Assembly: GCA_034661035.1 (NCBI GenBank)
Contig: JAYEKM010000003.1
Location: 1 to 51,952 of the forward strand
DNA from: JAGYLJ01 sp034661035
GTDB taxonomy: Bacteria; Patescibacteriota; Minisyncoccia; Phycocordibacterales; UBA12079
Length of the DNA: 51,952 nucleotides
Direction: 5' to 3'
Numbering within the stretch: the stretch's first letter is position 1; each line of letters begins with the position of its first letter. The notes under the pieces were generated by a model. The model saw only the letters and a list, made by a program, of their open reading frames with translations, made no database searches and had not been told where the DNA came from. The position numbers were made by a program, and so were the translations under genes. Below are positions 41,500 through 49,125 of this stretch, in pieces.

Positions 41500-42658
41500 A
41501 TTTAGTATCTTTAATAGTTAGTCCGTATCTTAATCCAAAAAGAATGGTTATTCCTAAAACAATAAAAATAAGGTTGAAGCTTATGAAATATAATATAATA
41601 AAAGCGGCTAAAGGAGCTAAAGAATAGGCTAGAGGGCTGGTAATTCTAAAAAAACTAATGATATCAGCTTCCTTAGCATCAACATGTTTAAAGAAATAAC
41701 TTTCAGAGGCTATTTCTATAGCGCTAGCCCCTGCTCGTGTCATAAATAAAATTATTGCCCAAACCCAGAAAGTAGAAGTACTCAAAAAAGATAACATTAT
41801 GGTTGATAAAGCCATAATTATTATTCCTGTATTTAATATTTCCTTTTCCCCGTATTTTTTATCAGCTAAATTACCTAGTGGTAGTTCAAATAAAATGAAA
41901 GGAAGAAGCATTATTGTAAAAATAATACCAATTGTTTGCCAATCAAAACCTATATATTTATGTAAATAAAGTGGAGTATAAATGACCATCCAAGCATAGA
42001 AAAAATTCAATAAAAATCTAACCATAAATATTTTATAGACATTCTTTCTTTCTTTAATTTTTTTAAATGTTCTTAAGAAAGGGGGTGTTTTATATGACGG
42101 ATCTTTAAATTTTCTAACTCCTCCTAACATCAGTAAGAAAACAAAAGGGACAGAAAGGAAAGAAGCTGTTAGATAAATTTTCCAATAATCTCCGTTTGTT
42201 AACAACAAGCTAGCTATTAATGGTGATATTACCCAAGCGACATTTATTATAGATAGATGTATCCCTCTAATATTTCCAGTATGTTCATCATCGGACTGTT
42301 GTTCTAGAAATATATCTAGATTGAAAAAAATAATTGAGCTTAGGATCAGATAGATGATAAATGATGACAAGACAAAATGTAAACTATGAGAAAAAGTTAA
42401 AATCAATAAAGCTATTCCACTAAGGAGAGAAATAAAAAGAGTTGCCGTAAAATTGCCAATTTTCTTGAGGAATATTGGAATCAATAACAAACCCGCTACA
42501 GTTAAAATCGAAGCAATTGTATATAACAACCCTGTTAATTTTTCAGATGAAAGATATTGTTCAATAAAACTTGAGTTAATATAAGCAGGAATAGCCGCCT
42601 GTAAAGCAATAATGAAACTTAAAATGTATAGAACAGGGCGTAGTTTGTCTTTTCTCAT
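41498..42658 (-). CDS. Major facilitator superfamily transporter
   Basis: A 386-residue, 12-helix membrane transporter. Helices are evident along the sequence, with the MFS-type loop GNLADKKYGEKE after the seventh helix (consensus GxLaDrxGrr) and an acidic residue pair in the N-terminal half. Charged tail KDTK at the end. Substrate unknown; it could be a drug or nutrient exporter or importer. On the minus strand TATAAT (42671-42666) with an extended TGT lies seven bases upstream of the ATG, so the mRNA is nearly leaderless. It is convergent with the small membrane protein cassette. Confidence 0.85.
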   Translation of the reverse strand: MRKDKLRPVLYILSFIIALQAAIPAYINSSFIEQYLSSEKLTGLLYTIASILTVAGLLLIPIFLKKIGNFTATLFISLLSGIALLILTFSHSLHFVLSSFIIYLILSSIIFFNLDIFLEQQSDDEHTGNIRGIHLSIINVAWVISPLIASLLLTNGDYWKIYLTASFLSVPFVFLLMLGGVRKFKDPSYKTPPFLRTFKKIKERKNVYKIFMVRFLLNFFYAWMVIYTPLYLHKYIGFDWQTIGIIFTIMLLPFILFELPLGNLADKKYGEKEILNTGIIIMALSTIMLSFLSTSTFWVWAIILFMTRAGASAIEIASESYFFKHVDAKEADIISFFRITSPLAYSLAPLAAFIILYFISFNLIFIVLGITILFGLRYGLTIKDTK

Positions 42659-42760
42659 GGTTCTAATTATAACATAATTAAAATTAAATTAAGTTCTGGT
42701 TACTTTTTGATGGGATCATTGCCAGACTAATGGTTATTAATAATCGATTGTCTTAGCTTT

Positions 42761-42794
42761 GTACACAAACTCAGCGACCGTTGAGTTTGTGTAC
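42761..42794. repeat. 13-bp stem palindrome GTACACAAACTCA
   Basis: Perfect arms GTACACAAACTCA / TGAGTTTGTGTAC with an 8-nt loop. Two direct copies of TTTATGTACA follow at about 42805 and 42823, so the area holds several GTACA-type repeats, possibly an operator cluster or an old mobile-element end. Confidence 0.65.
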
Positions 42795-42834
42795 GATTTA
42801 CAATTTATGTACAGTGCAGAAGTTTATGTACAAC

Positions 42835-42867
42835 CACTTGGACGTCCAAGTGTGGAGGTTCAACCTC
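42835..42867. repeat. Palindrome plus REP core GAGGTTCAACCTC
   Basis: An 18-bp perfect palindrome (CACTTGGAC / GTCCAAGTG, 42835-42852) is followed by GAGGTT-C-AACCTC (42855-42867), the same core as the hairpin at 4268. Nothing else in 42659-43139 reads as a gene; the 74-codon frame over it is a repeat artefact. Confidence 0.7.
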
Positions 42868-43139
42868 TATAAGTTCTCTAAAATTGGAAGGTTCAATCTT
42901 TGGAAACAACCTGTCAGCTATGCGATAACCAATAAATCTGGAAACAATTTTTGGCTATCAGATATCTGTAAATATATCTATATAATTTATCTCCAATATT
43001 TATGATAGACATAGACTAATTGATGATATTATCACTTTTAGACCACAGAGAAGTGATGTGTTGTCATATGATAGACATACATATAGATAAAAATAAAAAT
43101 CCTAGAGGAATTAAGTAAAAGAATTGAAGTATTAGAAAA

Positions 43140-43296
43140 ATCGTTAAGTCCTTAGGATAGCAGGTATAACAACAGGTCTCTTATTAGTGCTTTGGAAGAG
43201 ATAGCGCTCAACATTGTCAGTAACTTCTTTTTTTATGGTGTCAAAATCAATCGGTTTTGCACCTTTAACCATTTTTTTCTATAGTTTGTTTAGTGA
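43140..43296 (-). pseudogene. Duplicated, frameshifted 3' end of the RNase J gene
   Basis: About 157 bp match the end of the RNase J gene at 44027-44184 with a dozen or so differences. On the minus strand the translation ends KRPVVIPAILRT where the intact gene ends KRPVVIPVILRA. One extra T in the T run near 43272-43278 shifts the frame. The rest of the gene is absent. Some differences are synonymous or conservative, so the copy may come from a diverged strain rather than a recent tandem duplication. Together with the intact gene it encloses the ParD-RelE-type module. Confidence 0.85.
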
Positions 43297-43344
43297 CATA
43301 AGGAAGAAAAAAGATCAGGAGTTTTATTAGTTGCAAAATATAAT

Positions 43345-43364
43345 ATAATATAATATTATATTAT
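43345..43364. repeat. 20-bp perfect AT palindrome upstream of the toxin-antitoxin pair
   Basis: Perfect loop-free palindrome of A and T, about 30 bp before the antitoxin start; may be part of its promoter and operator region. Similar to the one at 4316-4343. Confidence 0.65.
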
Positions 43365-43393
43365 CATATATTAAAATTTAATTAAATAATATT

Positions 43394-43618
43394 ATGACTA
43401 CCTTATCTGTTCCCCTAACTCCTAAATTGGAGAATATAGTTAACTCTTTTGTAAAAGAAGGGTATGCTCCTAATAAAGCAGAAGTTATGCGAAAAGCCTT
43501 GATCCGCTTATCAGAGGAAGAAGCGATAAAGGATCTTTTAGAGGCAGAACAAGAGGTTAGAGATGGGAAAATTCTTCGTGGAGATTTAGATGAACTAACT
43601 AAAAAAATATGCAAATAA
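43394..43618 (+). CDS. ParD/CopG-like ribbon-helix-helix antitoxin
   Basis: The 74-residue protein shows the ParD pattern: a beta strand (TTLSVPLTPKLENIV), helix-turn (NSFVKEGYAPNKAEVMRKALIRLSEEEAI), then a charged C-terminal helix (LLEAEQEVRDGKIL) that would neutralise the toxin. The sequence YAPNKAEVMRKAL is typical of the ParD/CopG DNA-binding helix. Its stop overlaps the toxin start by 10 bp. It lies between the duplicated RNase J fragment and the intact RNase J gene. Confidence 0.88.
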   Translation: MTTLSVPLTPKLENIVNSFVKEGYAPNKAEVMRKALIRLSEEEAIKDLLEAEQEVRDGKILRGDLDELTKKICK

Positions 43619-43866
43619 ATTATACTGTTAGATTCGTAAAACAATATAATAAATTTGATTTTGAACTTAAAAAAGAAATAAAAGAAAAGATAGAATTTTT
43701 TAAAGATTTTAAAAATCACAAATCTTTAAAAGTTCATAAATTACATGGGGCACAAAAAGATAGGTATGGTTTTTCAGTCAATTACAAAATAAGAGTTGTT
43801 TTTAGATATTTGTCTAAACAGGAAGTAGTTTTTTTGGTAATTGGAGATCACGACATTTATAAATAA
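43609..43866 (+). CDS. RelE/ParE-family toxin
   Basis: The 85-residue protein has a small alpha/beta fold: VRFVKQYNKFDFELKKEIKEKIEFFKDF, then KSLKVHKLHGAQKDRYGFSVNYKIRVVFRYL, with the conserved Lys-Leu-His-Gly and Tyr-x-Ile-Arg-Val-x-Phe core, and the last strand VFLVIGDHDIYK, where Gly-Asp-His-Asp-x-Tyr is typical of YoeB/RelE/HigB-like mRNA interferases. It pairs with the RHH antitoxin upstream. Confidence 0.87.
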   Translation: MQINYTVRFVKQYNKFDFELKKEIKEKIEFFKDFKNHKSLKVHKLHGAQKDRYGFSVNYKIRVVFRYLSKQEVVFLVIGDHDIYK

Positions 43867-43917
43867 TTGCGGAAATGGGTTTCGTCATCTTTTTATAAAA
43901 ATTTAACAGATAAAAAA

Positions 43918-43960
43918 GTAAAAAACTTGAGTATTCTATTCTCAAGTTTTTTACCTTTTT
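43918..43960. terminator. Bidirectional intrinsic terminator between the toxin and RNase J genes
   Basis: Perfect 14-bp stem GTAAAAAACTTGAG / CTCAAGTTTTTTAC with a 9-nt loop. T-rich tails on both strands make it suitable for the toxin operon (plus) and the RNase J gene (minus). Confidence 0.9.
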
Positions 43961-44030
43961 ATTCATCGCCCTATTTTAATTTTATTAGTGATGCCTTCTC
44001 GTCCAATGAGTTGTTAGATATGGAGGATCG

Positions 44031-45890
44031 TTAAGCCCTTAGGATAACAGGTATAACAACAGGTCTCTTATTAGTGCTTTGGAAGAGATAGCGACCGACA
44101 TTATCAGTGACTTCTTTTTTTATAATGTCAAAATCAATCGGTTTTGCACCTTTAGCCATTTTTTCTATAGTTTGTTTAGTGATGTAACGAGCTTGTTTTA
44201 GTAAGTCTTGAGATTCCCTTAAATAAATAAATCCACGGGAAATTATATCTGGTGACTTTTTTAATTTTCCTTTTCCTAAATCAACCATGGCAATTACGAC
44301 AAAGATCCCGTCTTGAGCAAGAGTTTGCCTGTCCCTGATAACCACTTCTTGGATATTACCAATTGAAAAGCCGTCCACCATAGCTATACCAGATGGAGCT
44401 TTTTCTTTTAGAATAGTTATCTTCTTACCCGTGTTTTGGATTTCTATAATTGACCCATCGTCTGGAATTACGATATTTTCTGACGGGAATCCAAGAGATT
44501 TAACAATTTCGGCATGAACTTTGAGCATAGAGTGATGTCCATAGGAAGGCATAAAAAATTTAGCTCCAACCTTTTGATTGATCCACGCTAACTCTTGAGC
44601 ATTTCCGTGACCAGTTGAGTGCACATCGGAAGTTCTATAATGAATAACTTTTAGATTATGTCTATAAAGGTTGTCTTCTAATCTTCTGACAGAAATTTCA
44701 TTTCCTGGGATAACAGATGAAGATAAAACAACAGTGTCTCTTTCATTTAGAAAAATATGCTTATGTTGTTTAATTGCCATACGCATAAGAGCTGCAAATT
44801 CTTCACCTTGGGATCCTGTGGCAAGAACAACAATTCTATCGGGCGGGTAGTTTTCTATTTCTTTAGCGGAGATTACAGTTCCTTTTTTAGGCTCAAATAA
44901 TTTAATTATTTTAGCAATCTCTATGTTTACTTTTATACTTCTTCCTTCGGTTACTATTTTCTTTCCATATTTTTCAGCGATTTGGATGATTTTTATCATT
45001 CTTTCAAATTGGGAAGCAAAGGTTCCTATAATTAAACGACCTTTAGTGTTTTTTATAATTTGTTCGATATTATCATAAACAACTTTTTCTGGCATTGAGA
45101 AACCTGGCTTCTCTACATTAGTAGAATCAGCAATTAAGAGCAAATTATTATCTTTGCTAAGTTCCTCCCATGTTTTAGCTTCTTTTTCAGAAGGAATTCC
45201 ATCATCATGTTCTAATTTTATATCACCAGTGACAATTATATTACCGTGAGGTGTTTCTATGGATGTTCCTAGGGCTCCTGGAATAGAGTGGGTAACAGGA
45301 AAAAATTTAACCTTTAATTCTCCTATCTTCATTTTTTCTCCGGGTTCTACATTTTTAAAATTGAGGGGTGGGTGAGTAGGGAAGTCTTCCATCTTTTTTT
45401 GAATCATAATTGAAGTTAATTCACTAGAATAGATAGTTGGGTTTCCGATTTTTTCTATTATATAGGGAATTCCTCCAATGTGGTCTAGGTGACCATGGGT
45501 AACTATTAATCCTTTTATTTTACCTTTCCTCTCTTCTAGATATTTAGTATTAGGGATGATGTAGTCCACCCCAGGAGCTTCTTCTTCGGAGGTGAATTGA
45601 ACACCTGCATCAAAGACTAGAATATTATCCTTATATTCTATTAACGTCATATTTTTACCAACTTCTTCAACTCCACCTAGGGGAATAATTCTTATATTTT
45701 CAGAAGATAAATCAGGGAGTTTCTTGTCAGGCTGAATTCTCTTAATAGGTTTCTTTCTTTGAAAAGGCTTAGGTTTTATGTGGGATGTATTTTTTGAACC
45801 CCTGGTTGATATAGGGGTGATTTTCCTTTTTGTTTTAAGTGGTTTATTTCTAGCAGGACTAGTTTTTTTTGTCGTTGTTTGTTTAGTCAT
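44031..45890 (-). CDS. rnj: Ribonuclease J with Lys/Pro-rich N-terminal tail
   Basis: A metallo-beta-lactamase-fold nuclease for mRNA decay and rRNA maturation (5'-3' exo and endo activity). Of 619 residues, about 1-62 form a basic, Lys/Pro/Thr-rich tail. The catalytic domain begins IRIIPLGGVEEVGKNM; the metal site is H132-G-H134-L-D136-H137 in VTHGHLDHIGG, with later ligands in the FPVTHSIPGALG and VTGDIKL segments. The beta-CASP domain includes LLLIADSTNVEKPGFS and the motif C region DVHSTGHGNAQELAWI. The C-terminal domain ends with VVIPVILRA. The final 159 bp of the gene are duplicated at 43140. Confidence 0.94.
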   Translation of the reverse strand: MTKQTTTKKTSPARNKPLKTKRKITPISTRGSKNTSHIKPKPFQRKKPIKRIQPDKKLPDLSSENIRIIPLGGVEEVGKNMTLIEYKDNILVFDAGVQFTSEEEAPGVDYIIPNTKYLEERKGKIKGLIVTHGHLDHIGGIPYIIEKIGNPTIYSSELTSIMIQKKMEDFPTHPPLNFKNVEPGEKMKIGELKVKFFPVTHSIPGALGTSIETPHGNIIVTGDIKLEHDDGIPSEKEAKTWEELSKDNNLLLIADSTNVEKPGFSMPEKVVYDNIEQIIKNTKGRLIIGTFASQFERMIKIIQIAEKYGKKIVTEGRSIKVNIEIAKIIKLFEPKKGTVISAKEIENYPPDRIVVLATGSQGEEFAALMRMAIKQHKHIFLNERDTVVLSSSVIPGNEISVRRLEDNLYRHNLKVIHYRTSDVHSTGHGNAQELAWINQKVGAKFFMPSYGHHSMLKVHAEIVKSLGFPSENIVIPDDGSIIEIQNTGKKITILKEKAPSGIAMVDGFSIGNIQEVVIRDRQTLAQDGIFVVIAMVDLGKGKLKKSPDIISRGFIYLRESQDLLKQARYITKQTIEKMAKGAKPIDFDIIKKEVTDNVGRYLFQSTNKRPVVIPVILRA

Positions 45891-46029
45891 ATAATTTAAA
45901 GTGGTGAATTATAAAAACGTTTTTTATAATAATATGTTTTTACAATCCTAACGAGAGAGCTATAGATTCATTTTATACCTCTGTTGTTTTTATAGAGTTT
46001 TGATAATTAATAATATTTTAAAAATGAGT

Positions 46030-47799
46030 TTATTGATTTAGAAAAAATTTCCAGACTTTATCTGTCCTTATATACCATTCGCTGATATCAAGAAATCTTT
46101 CTGAGGGTATTGTTATTTGGTTTATCCAGATATTTTTTATTTCTTTGGGAACAATATAAATAAATTTAGGTGAGTAGAGAAAAACAGCTGGTTTGTCATT
46201 AGCTATTTCTTCTTGGAAAGACTGAAACTTTTCCTTTTTACTTTCTTCGCTTGTTGTTACTCTGATTTCCTCCAATAGGCTATCGGTTGTTATATTTGCA
46301 TACATAGCTATGTTTAGACCAGGGTCATTTCTCTGGGAAGAATGCCAAAAAGCGAATAAATCCATATCTCTTCCAATAACTTCACCAAAAAGTAACGAGT
46401 CATACTTTCTTGGTCTAATAACATTTTGATTTAAATCACCTGTTTCAAATATTTTTAAATTAACTTTAGCTCCCATTTCTTCCCATTTAGTTTTAAGGAG
46501 ATTTGCAATGGCTTTTAATTCGGGTGTATTAGCTGTAGAGATGGAAAAAGTTAAAAGAGTTGTAGTTTTTTTAGTAACTTTTTCCCAAACTCCTTCTTCT
46601 TCATTCATTTCCCAGCCGTTTCCTCTTAGGATTTCTCTAGCTAATTCTATTCGACTATCAGAACCTTCCATTTCGTTAGGTTCTTCTGTGTTAAAATAAT
46701 ATTTAGATTTAGATGGGACGGGGCTATTAATTGCTACTCCGTAATTATTTAAAATATCTTTTACGATTTGTTCTCTATCAACAGCTTGGTTAAGGGCAGA
46801 GCGGACTTCTTTGTGAGTAAAAACAGCTGCTTCGTCCTGATTAAAAAAAATTCCAAAAATCCTTGGGAGGGGAGTTGAAAGTATCTGTACACCATCTTTT
46901 TCCTCTAGAGTCGGTATATTCTCTGGACTAATAGAAGCAATATTTCCTACTTCATTTTTTTTGTATTTTAACAAAAGTGTTTCTTCATCGGAATATAATT
47001 TTATATATATTTTTGAGATATAAGGTTCTCCTAGTGAATAATTCTCGAATGATTTAAGGGTGTATTTTTCTAAAACCTCGGAGGAATTTCTCTTTATTTC
47101 GTCTACCTTGTATGGACCAGAACCGATGGGCATAATATTAAAGTGGCTGAAAGCAAATTGCTCAGGACTAATTTCTCCCCAAATATGTTTAGGCAAGATA
47201 CCTATTGTTAAGTTTTCCAAAAAAGGAGAGTAGGGTTGGGTTAGGATAAATTGAATTTCTTTGTCATTTAATCTTTTAACTTCCACACCGTCCCAGTTTG
47301 CTCTTTTGGGACTTTTTATAATATCATTCTGGGTAGTGTTGATTGTAAACTCGATGTCTTCTGTCGTTATAGGATGTCCATCGTGAAAAAACAAATTATC
47401 TTTTATCTTAAATACATAAACAAAACCGTCTTCTGATATTTCATAGCTTTCAGCTAAATCAGTAATTAATTCTCCATGAGAGTCTGCCTTTAAAAGACCT
47501 GAGTAAATCAGAGAACAAAGATCTTTGTCTGTGTTAGAAGTTGCTAATACAGGGTTAATAAATCTTGGTGGACCAATAATTCCTTCTGTGACAGATCCAC
47601 CGTAGGTTGGAATCTCAACTAAAAATGATTGATTGATTTTATGTAAAACAAGAAAGCTGCTAACTATAAAAATAATTAATACTGTATTGAAAACAACTTT
47701 CTCAATTAAAGAAAAAGATTTGATTGTATTTGATATTTTAGATAAAACGTAAGGAAAAAACTTCCTTAGTTTTTCTAGTTCTTCTTTTATTTTTTGCAT
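46030..47799 (-). CDS. Membrane-anchored oligopeptide-type substrate-binding protein (SBP_bac_5)
   Basis: A 589-residue ABC-transporter family 5 binding protein. Residues about 34-53 form a transmembrane anchor (VVFNTVLIIFIVSSFLVLH), which replaces the lipoprotein signal usual in the family. The rest is the periplasmic-type two-lobe domain: GGSVTEGIIGPPRFINPVLATSNTDKD, LITDLAESYEISEDGFVYVFKIKDNLFFHDGHPITTEDI, KYTLKSFENY, and VRSALNQAVDREQIV. It would bind oligopeptides or nickel or another solute; no permease or ATPase gene is in the window. The in-frame TTG at 47805 is not preferred; ATG at 47799 fits the near-leaderless spacing. Confidence 0.85.
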   Translation of the reverse strand: MQKIKEELEKLRKFFPYVLSKISNTIKSFSLIEKVVFNTVLIIFIVSSFLVLHKINQSFLVEIPTYGGSVTEGIIGPPRFINPVLATSNTDKDLCSLIYSGLLKADSHGELITDLAESYEISEDGFVYVFKIKDNLFFHDGHPITTEDIEFTINTTQNDIIKSPKRANWDGVEVKRLNDKEIQFILTQPYSPFLENLTIGILPKHIWGEISPEQFAFSHFNIMPIGSGPYKVDEIKRNSSEVLEKYTLKSFENYSLGEPYISKIYIKLYSDEETLLLKYKKNEVGNIASISPENIPTLEEKDGVQILSTPLPRIFGIFFNQDEAAVFTHKEVRSALNQAVDREQIVKDILNNYGVAINSPVPSKSKYYFNTEEPNEMEGSDSRIELAREILRGNGWEMNEEEGVWEKVTKKTTTLLTFSISTANTPELKAIANLLKTKWEEMGAKVNLKIFETGDLNQNVIRPRKYDSLLFGEVIGRDMDLFAFWHSSQRNDPGLNIAMYANITTDSLLEEIRVTTSEESKKEKFQSFQEEIANDKPAVFLYSPKFIYIVPKEIKNIWINQITIPSERFLDISEWYIRTDKVWKFFLNQ

Positions 47800-47866
47800 A
47801 AGCAAATGTATCTGCAGTTTTTAGTGTAATCTTTAAAAAAGATTTTCTGTAAATTTTTTTTTCAAT

Positions 47867-48097
47867 TTAGATAATAAGAGCTAAAAATGTTGAAGCAACA
47901 AAGAGTATTCCTAGGACAATAGTTAAATTAAATAGCATTTTTTCTGCACCTCTTCTGGTATGACCACCTGACATGTCATCAGCTCCTCCAAAAGCACTAC
48001 CTAGACCAGCATCTGATTTCTGTACTAAAACAACAATCATCAATAATATTGATAATATTATCTGTATATAAGGTAATAAATTAGATAGGTTTTCCAT
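47867..48097 (-). CDS. secG: Preprotein translocase subunit SecG
   Basis: A 76-residue protein with two membrane helices (YIQIILSILLMIVVLVQKS and LFNLTIVLGILFVASTFLAL) and the signature GLGSAFGGAD between them. It stimulates the SecYEG channel. Length is typical for SecG. On the minus strand TAAACT (48110-48105) lies seven bases before the ATG, giving a 1-nt leader. It is next to the OppA-like gene on the same strand, without overlap. Confidence 0.93.
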   Translation of the reverse strand: MENLSNLLPYIQIILSILLMIVVLVQKSDAGLGSAFGGADDMSGGHTRRGAEKMLFNLTIVLGILFVASTFLALII

Positions 48098-48279
48098 GTC
48101 TGTTAGTTTACCACCTTTTGGGTAGGTAAAACTTTAATTTCTTAAATTATACTAAAAACTGATAATAAAGCAAGGTTTTGCTTGGCTGTTGAAATTTATC
48201 ATAATCCGTGTTATTTTTAAATATAGGTTGTTATTTGATAGTAAGTTAGACATTTGAATTCTTTTTAGGAGGAAAAACT

Positions 48280-48513
48280 ATGAGACTTTCAGGTTTTATT
48301 TTTATCTTTTTGGCTGACGTTATTCTTTGGGTGGTCGCTTTTGTATGTTTTTACAGTGACTGGGTACCTTTATCTTATGAAATTCCAATAATGGCTTTTG
48401 GTGTTATCACTGGTTTTGTTGGTGGTTACGTATTGTTAACCTTGATTTTGATGGTTAAAAGGGGAGAAATTCCCTCCATCTATAACAAAGATTTCGGGAG
48501 AGGTCTAAGCTAA
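48280..48513 (+). CDS. Small membrane protein, 77 residues, first gene of a three-gene cassette
   Basis: Two helices (GFIFIFLADVILWVVAFVCF and IMAFGVITGFVGGYVLLTLI) and a polar C-terminus (MVKRGEIPSIYNKDFGRGLS). No family recognised. TTTTTAGGAGGAAAAACT directly precedes the ATG, a strong Shine-Dalgarno site. The next gene starts 58 bp later with its own strong site. Confidence 0.65.
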   Translation: MRLSGFIFIFLADVILWVVAFVCFYSDWVPLSYEIPIMAFGVITGFVGGYVLLTLILMVKRGEIPSIYNKDFGRGLS

Positions 48514-48571
48514 ACGATTATTGTTTTTTAGGAAAGTCCTAAACCCTAAAGGTCGGGCAAAGGAGGAAAAA

Positions 48572-48823
48572 ATGAAATTGAATAGATGGTTTTTTTGTGC
48601 ATTAGTTGTAATTGATGGGGGAGCTATTTTCCTATTTTGGGTTTGTTTATATCTTCTCCATCTTAACCTGAAAACTCCTGATTTCCTTGTCCCTGATGAA
48701 ATTATCTTTGCCTTGGTGGGGGAAGTTATGGCTGGGATTTCCATGTTTTTCATTACCCTTTTTCTAATCAATAGTATTAGGGCCTCACTGAAGGAACCTT
48801 TTACTTTCACGAAGGGAGAATAA
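48572..48823 (+). CDS. Small membrane protein, 83 residues, second gene of the cassette
   Basis: The ATG at 48572 is set by AAAGGAGGAAAAA in front; the longer frame from 48521 is not used. Two helices (WFFCALVVIDGGAIFLFWVC and IIFALVGEVMAGISMFFITL) and a polar end with KEPFTFTKGE. No family recognised. The third gene starts three bases after its stop. Confidence 0.6.
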   Translation: MKLNRWFFCALVVIDGGAIFLFWVCLYLLHLNLKTPDFLVPDEIIFALVGEVMAGISMFFITLFLINSIRASLKEPFTFTKGE

Positions 48824-48826
48824 CCT

Positions 48827-49042
48827 GTGTCAGCTTATTATTCAATCATGGTTTCAGTGATCGGGATTTTTATCCTTGCTCTTAGTGGCTTATTTTTTTA
48901 TATTGCTGCTAACGTTAGTAAGTGGGTTAGGGTATTTAATCCTAAACTCGATGCTTGGTTTTTTTCTACGATAGGAGGACTTCTTGTTTTCGCAGTAATT
49001 TGTCTCTTTTATGGACTTTTTTCCAATTGGAGGGCAAAGTAA
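48827..49042 (+). CDS. Small membrane protein, 71 residues, third gene of the cassette
   Basis: A GTG start with GAAGGGAGAA about seven bases upstream, within the end of the preceding gene, so translation is coupled. Two helices (IMVSVIGIFILALSGLFFYI and FSTIGGLLVFAVICLFYGLF) with a basic linker (KWVRVFNPKLDAW). No family recognised. The three genes share size, topology and promoter, and end in a strong terminator, so they form one operon. Confidence 0.6.
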   Translation: MSAYYSIMVSVIGIFILALSGLFFYIAANVSKWVRVFNPKLDAWFFSTIGGLLVFAVICLFYGLFSNWRAK

Positions 49043-49067
49043 GTTTCTTCAAAGATAGAGTTTTTTT

Positions 49068-49120
49068 AAAACGATTTTGGTTTTAGTGTGTATCAGCTAA
49101 AACCAAAATCGTTTTTTATT
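49068..49120. terminator. Strong bidirectional terminator after the three-gene cassette
   Basis: Perfect 19-bp stem AAAACGATTTTGGTTTTAG / CTAAAACCAAAATCGTTTT with a 10-nt loop, T runs outside on both strands. It also serves the convergent topA gene (stop at 49126). Confidence 0.95.
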
Positions 49121-49125
49121 TTTGT

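Noticed and set aside
42781..43005. 74-codon plus-strand ORF
   Set aside because: It runs through two palindromes and a REP core, has no ribosome binding site, and shows no domain.
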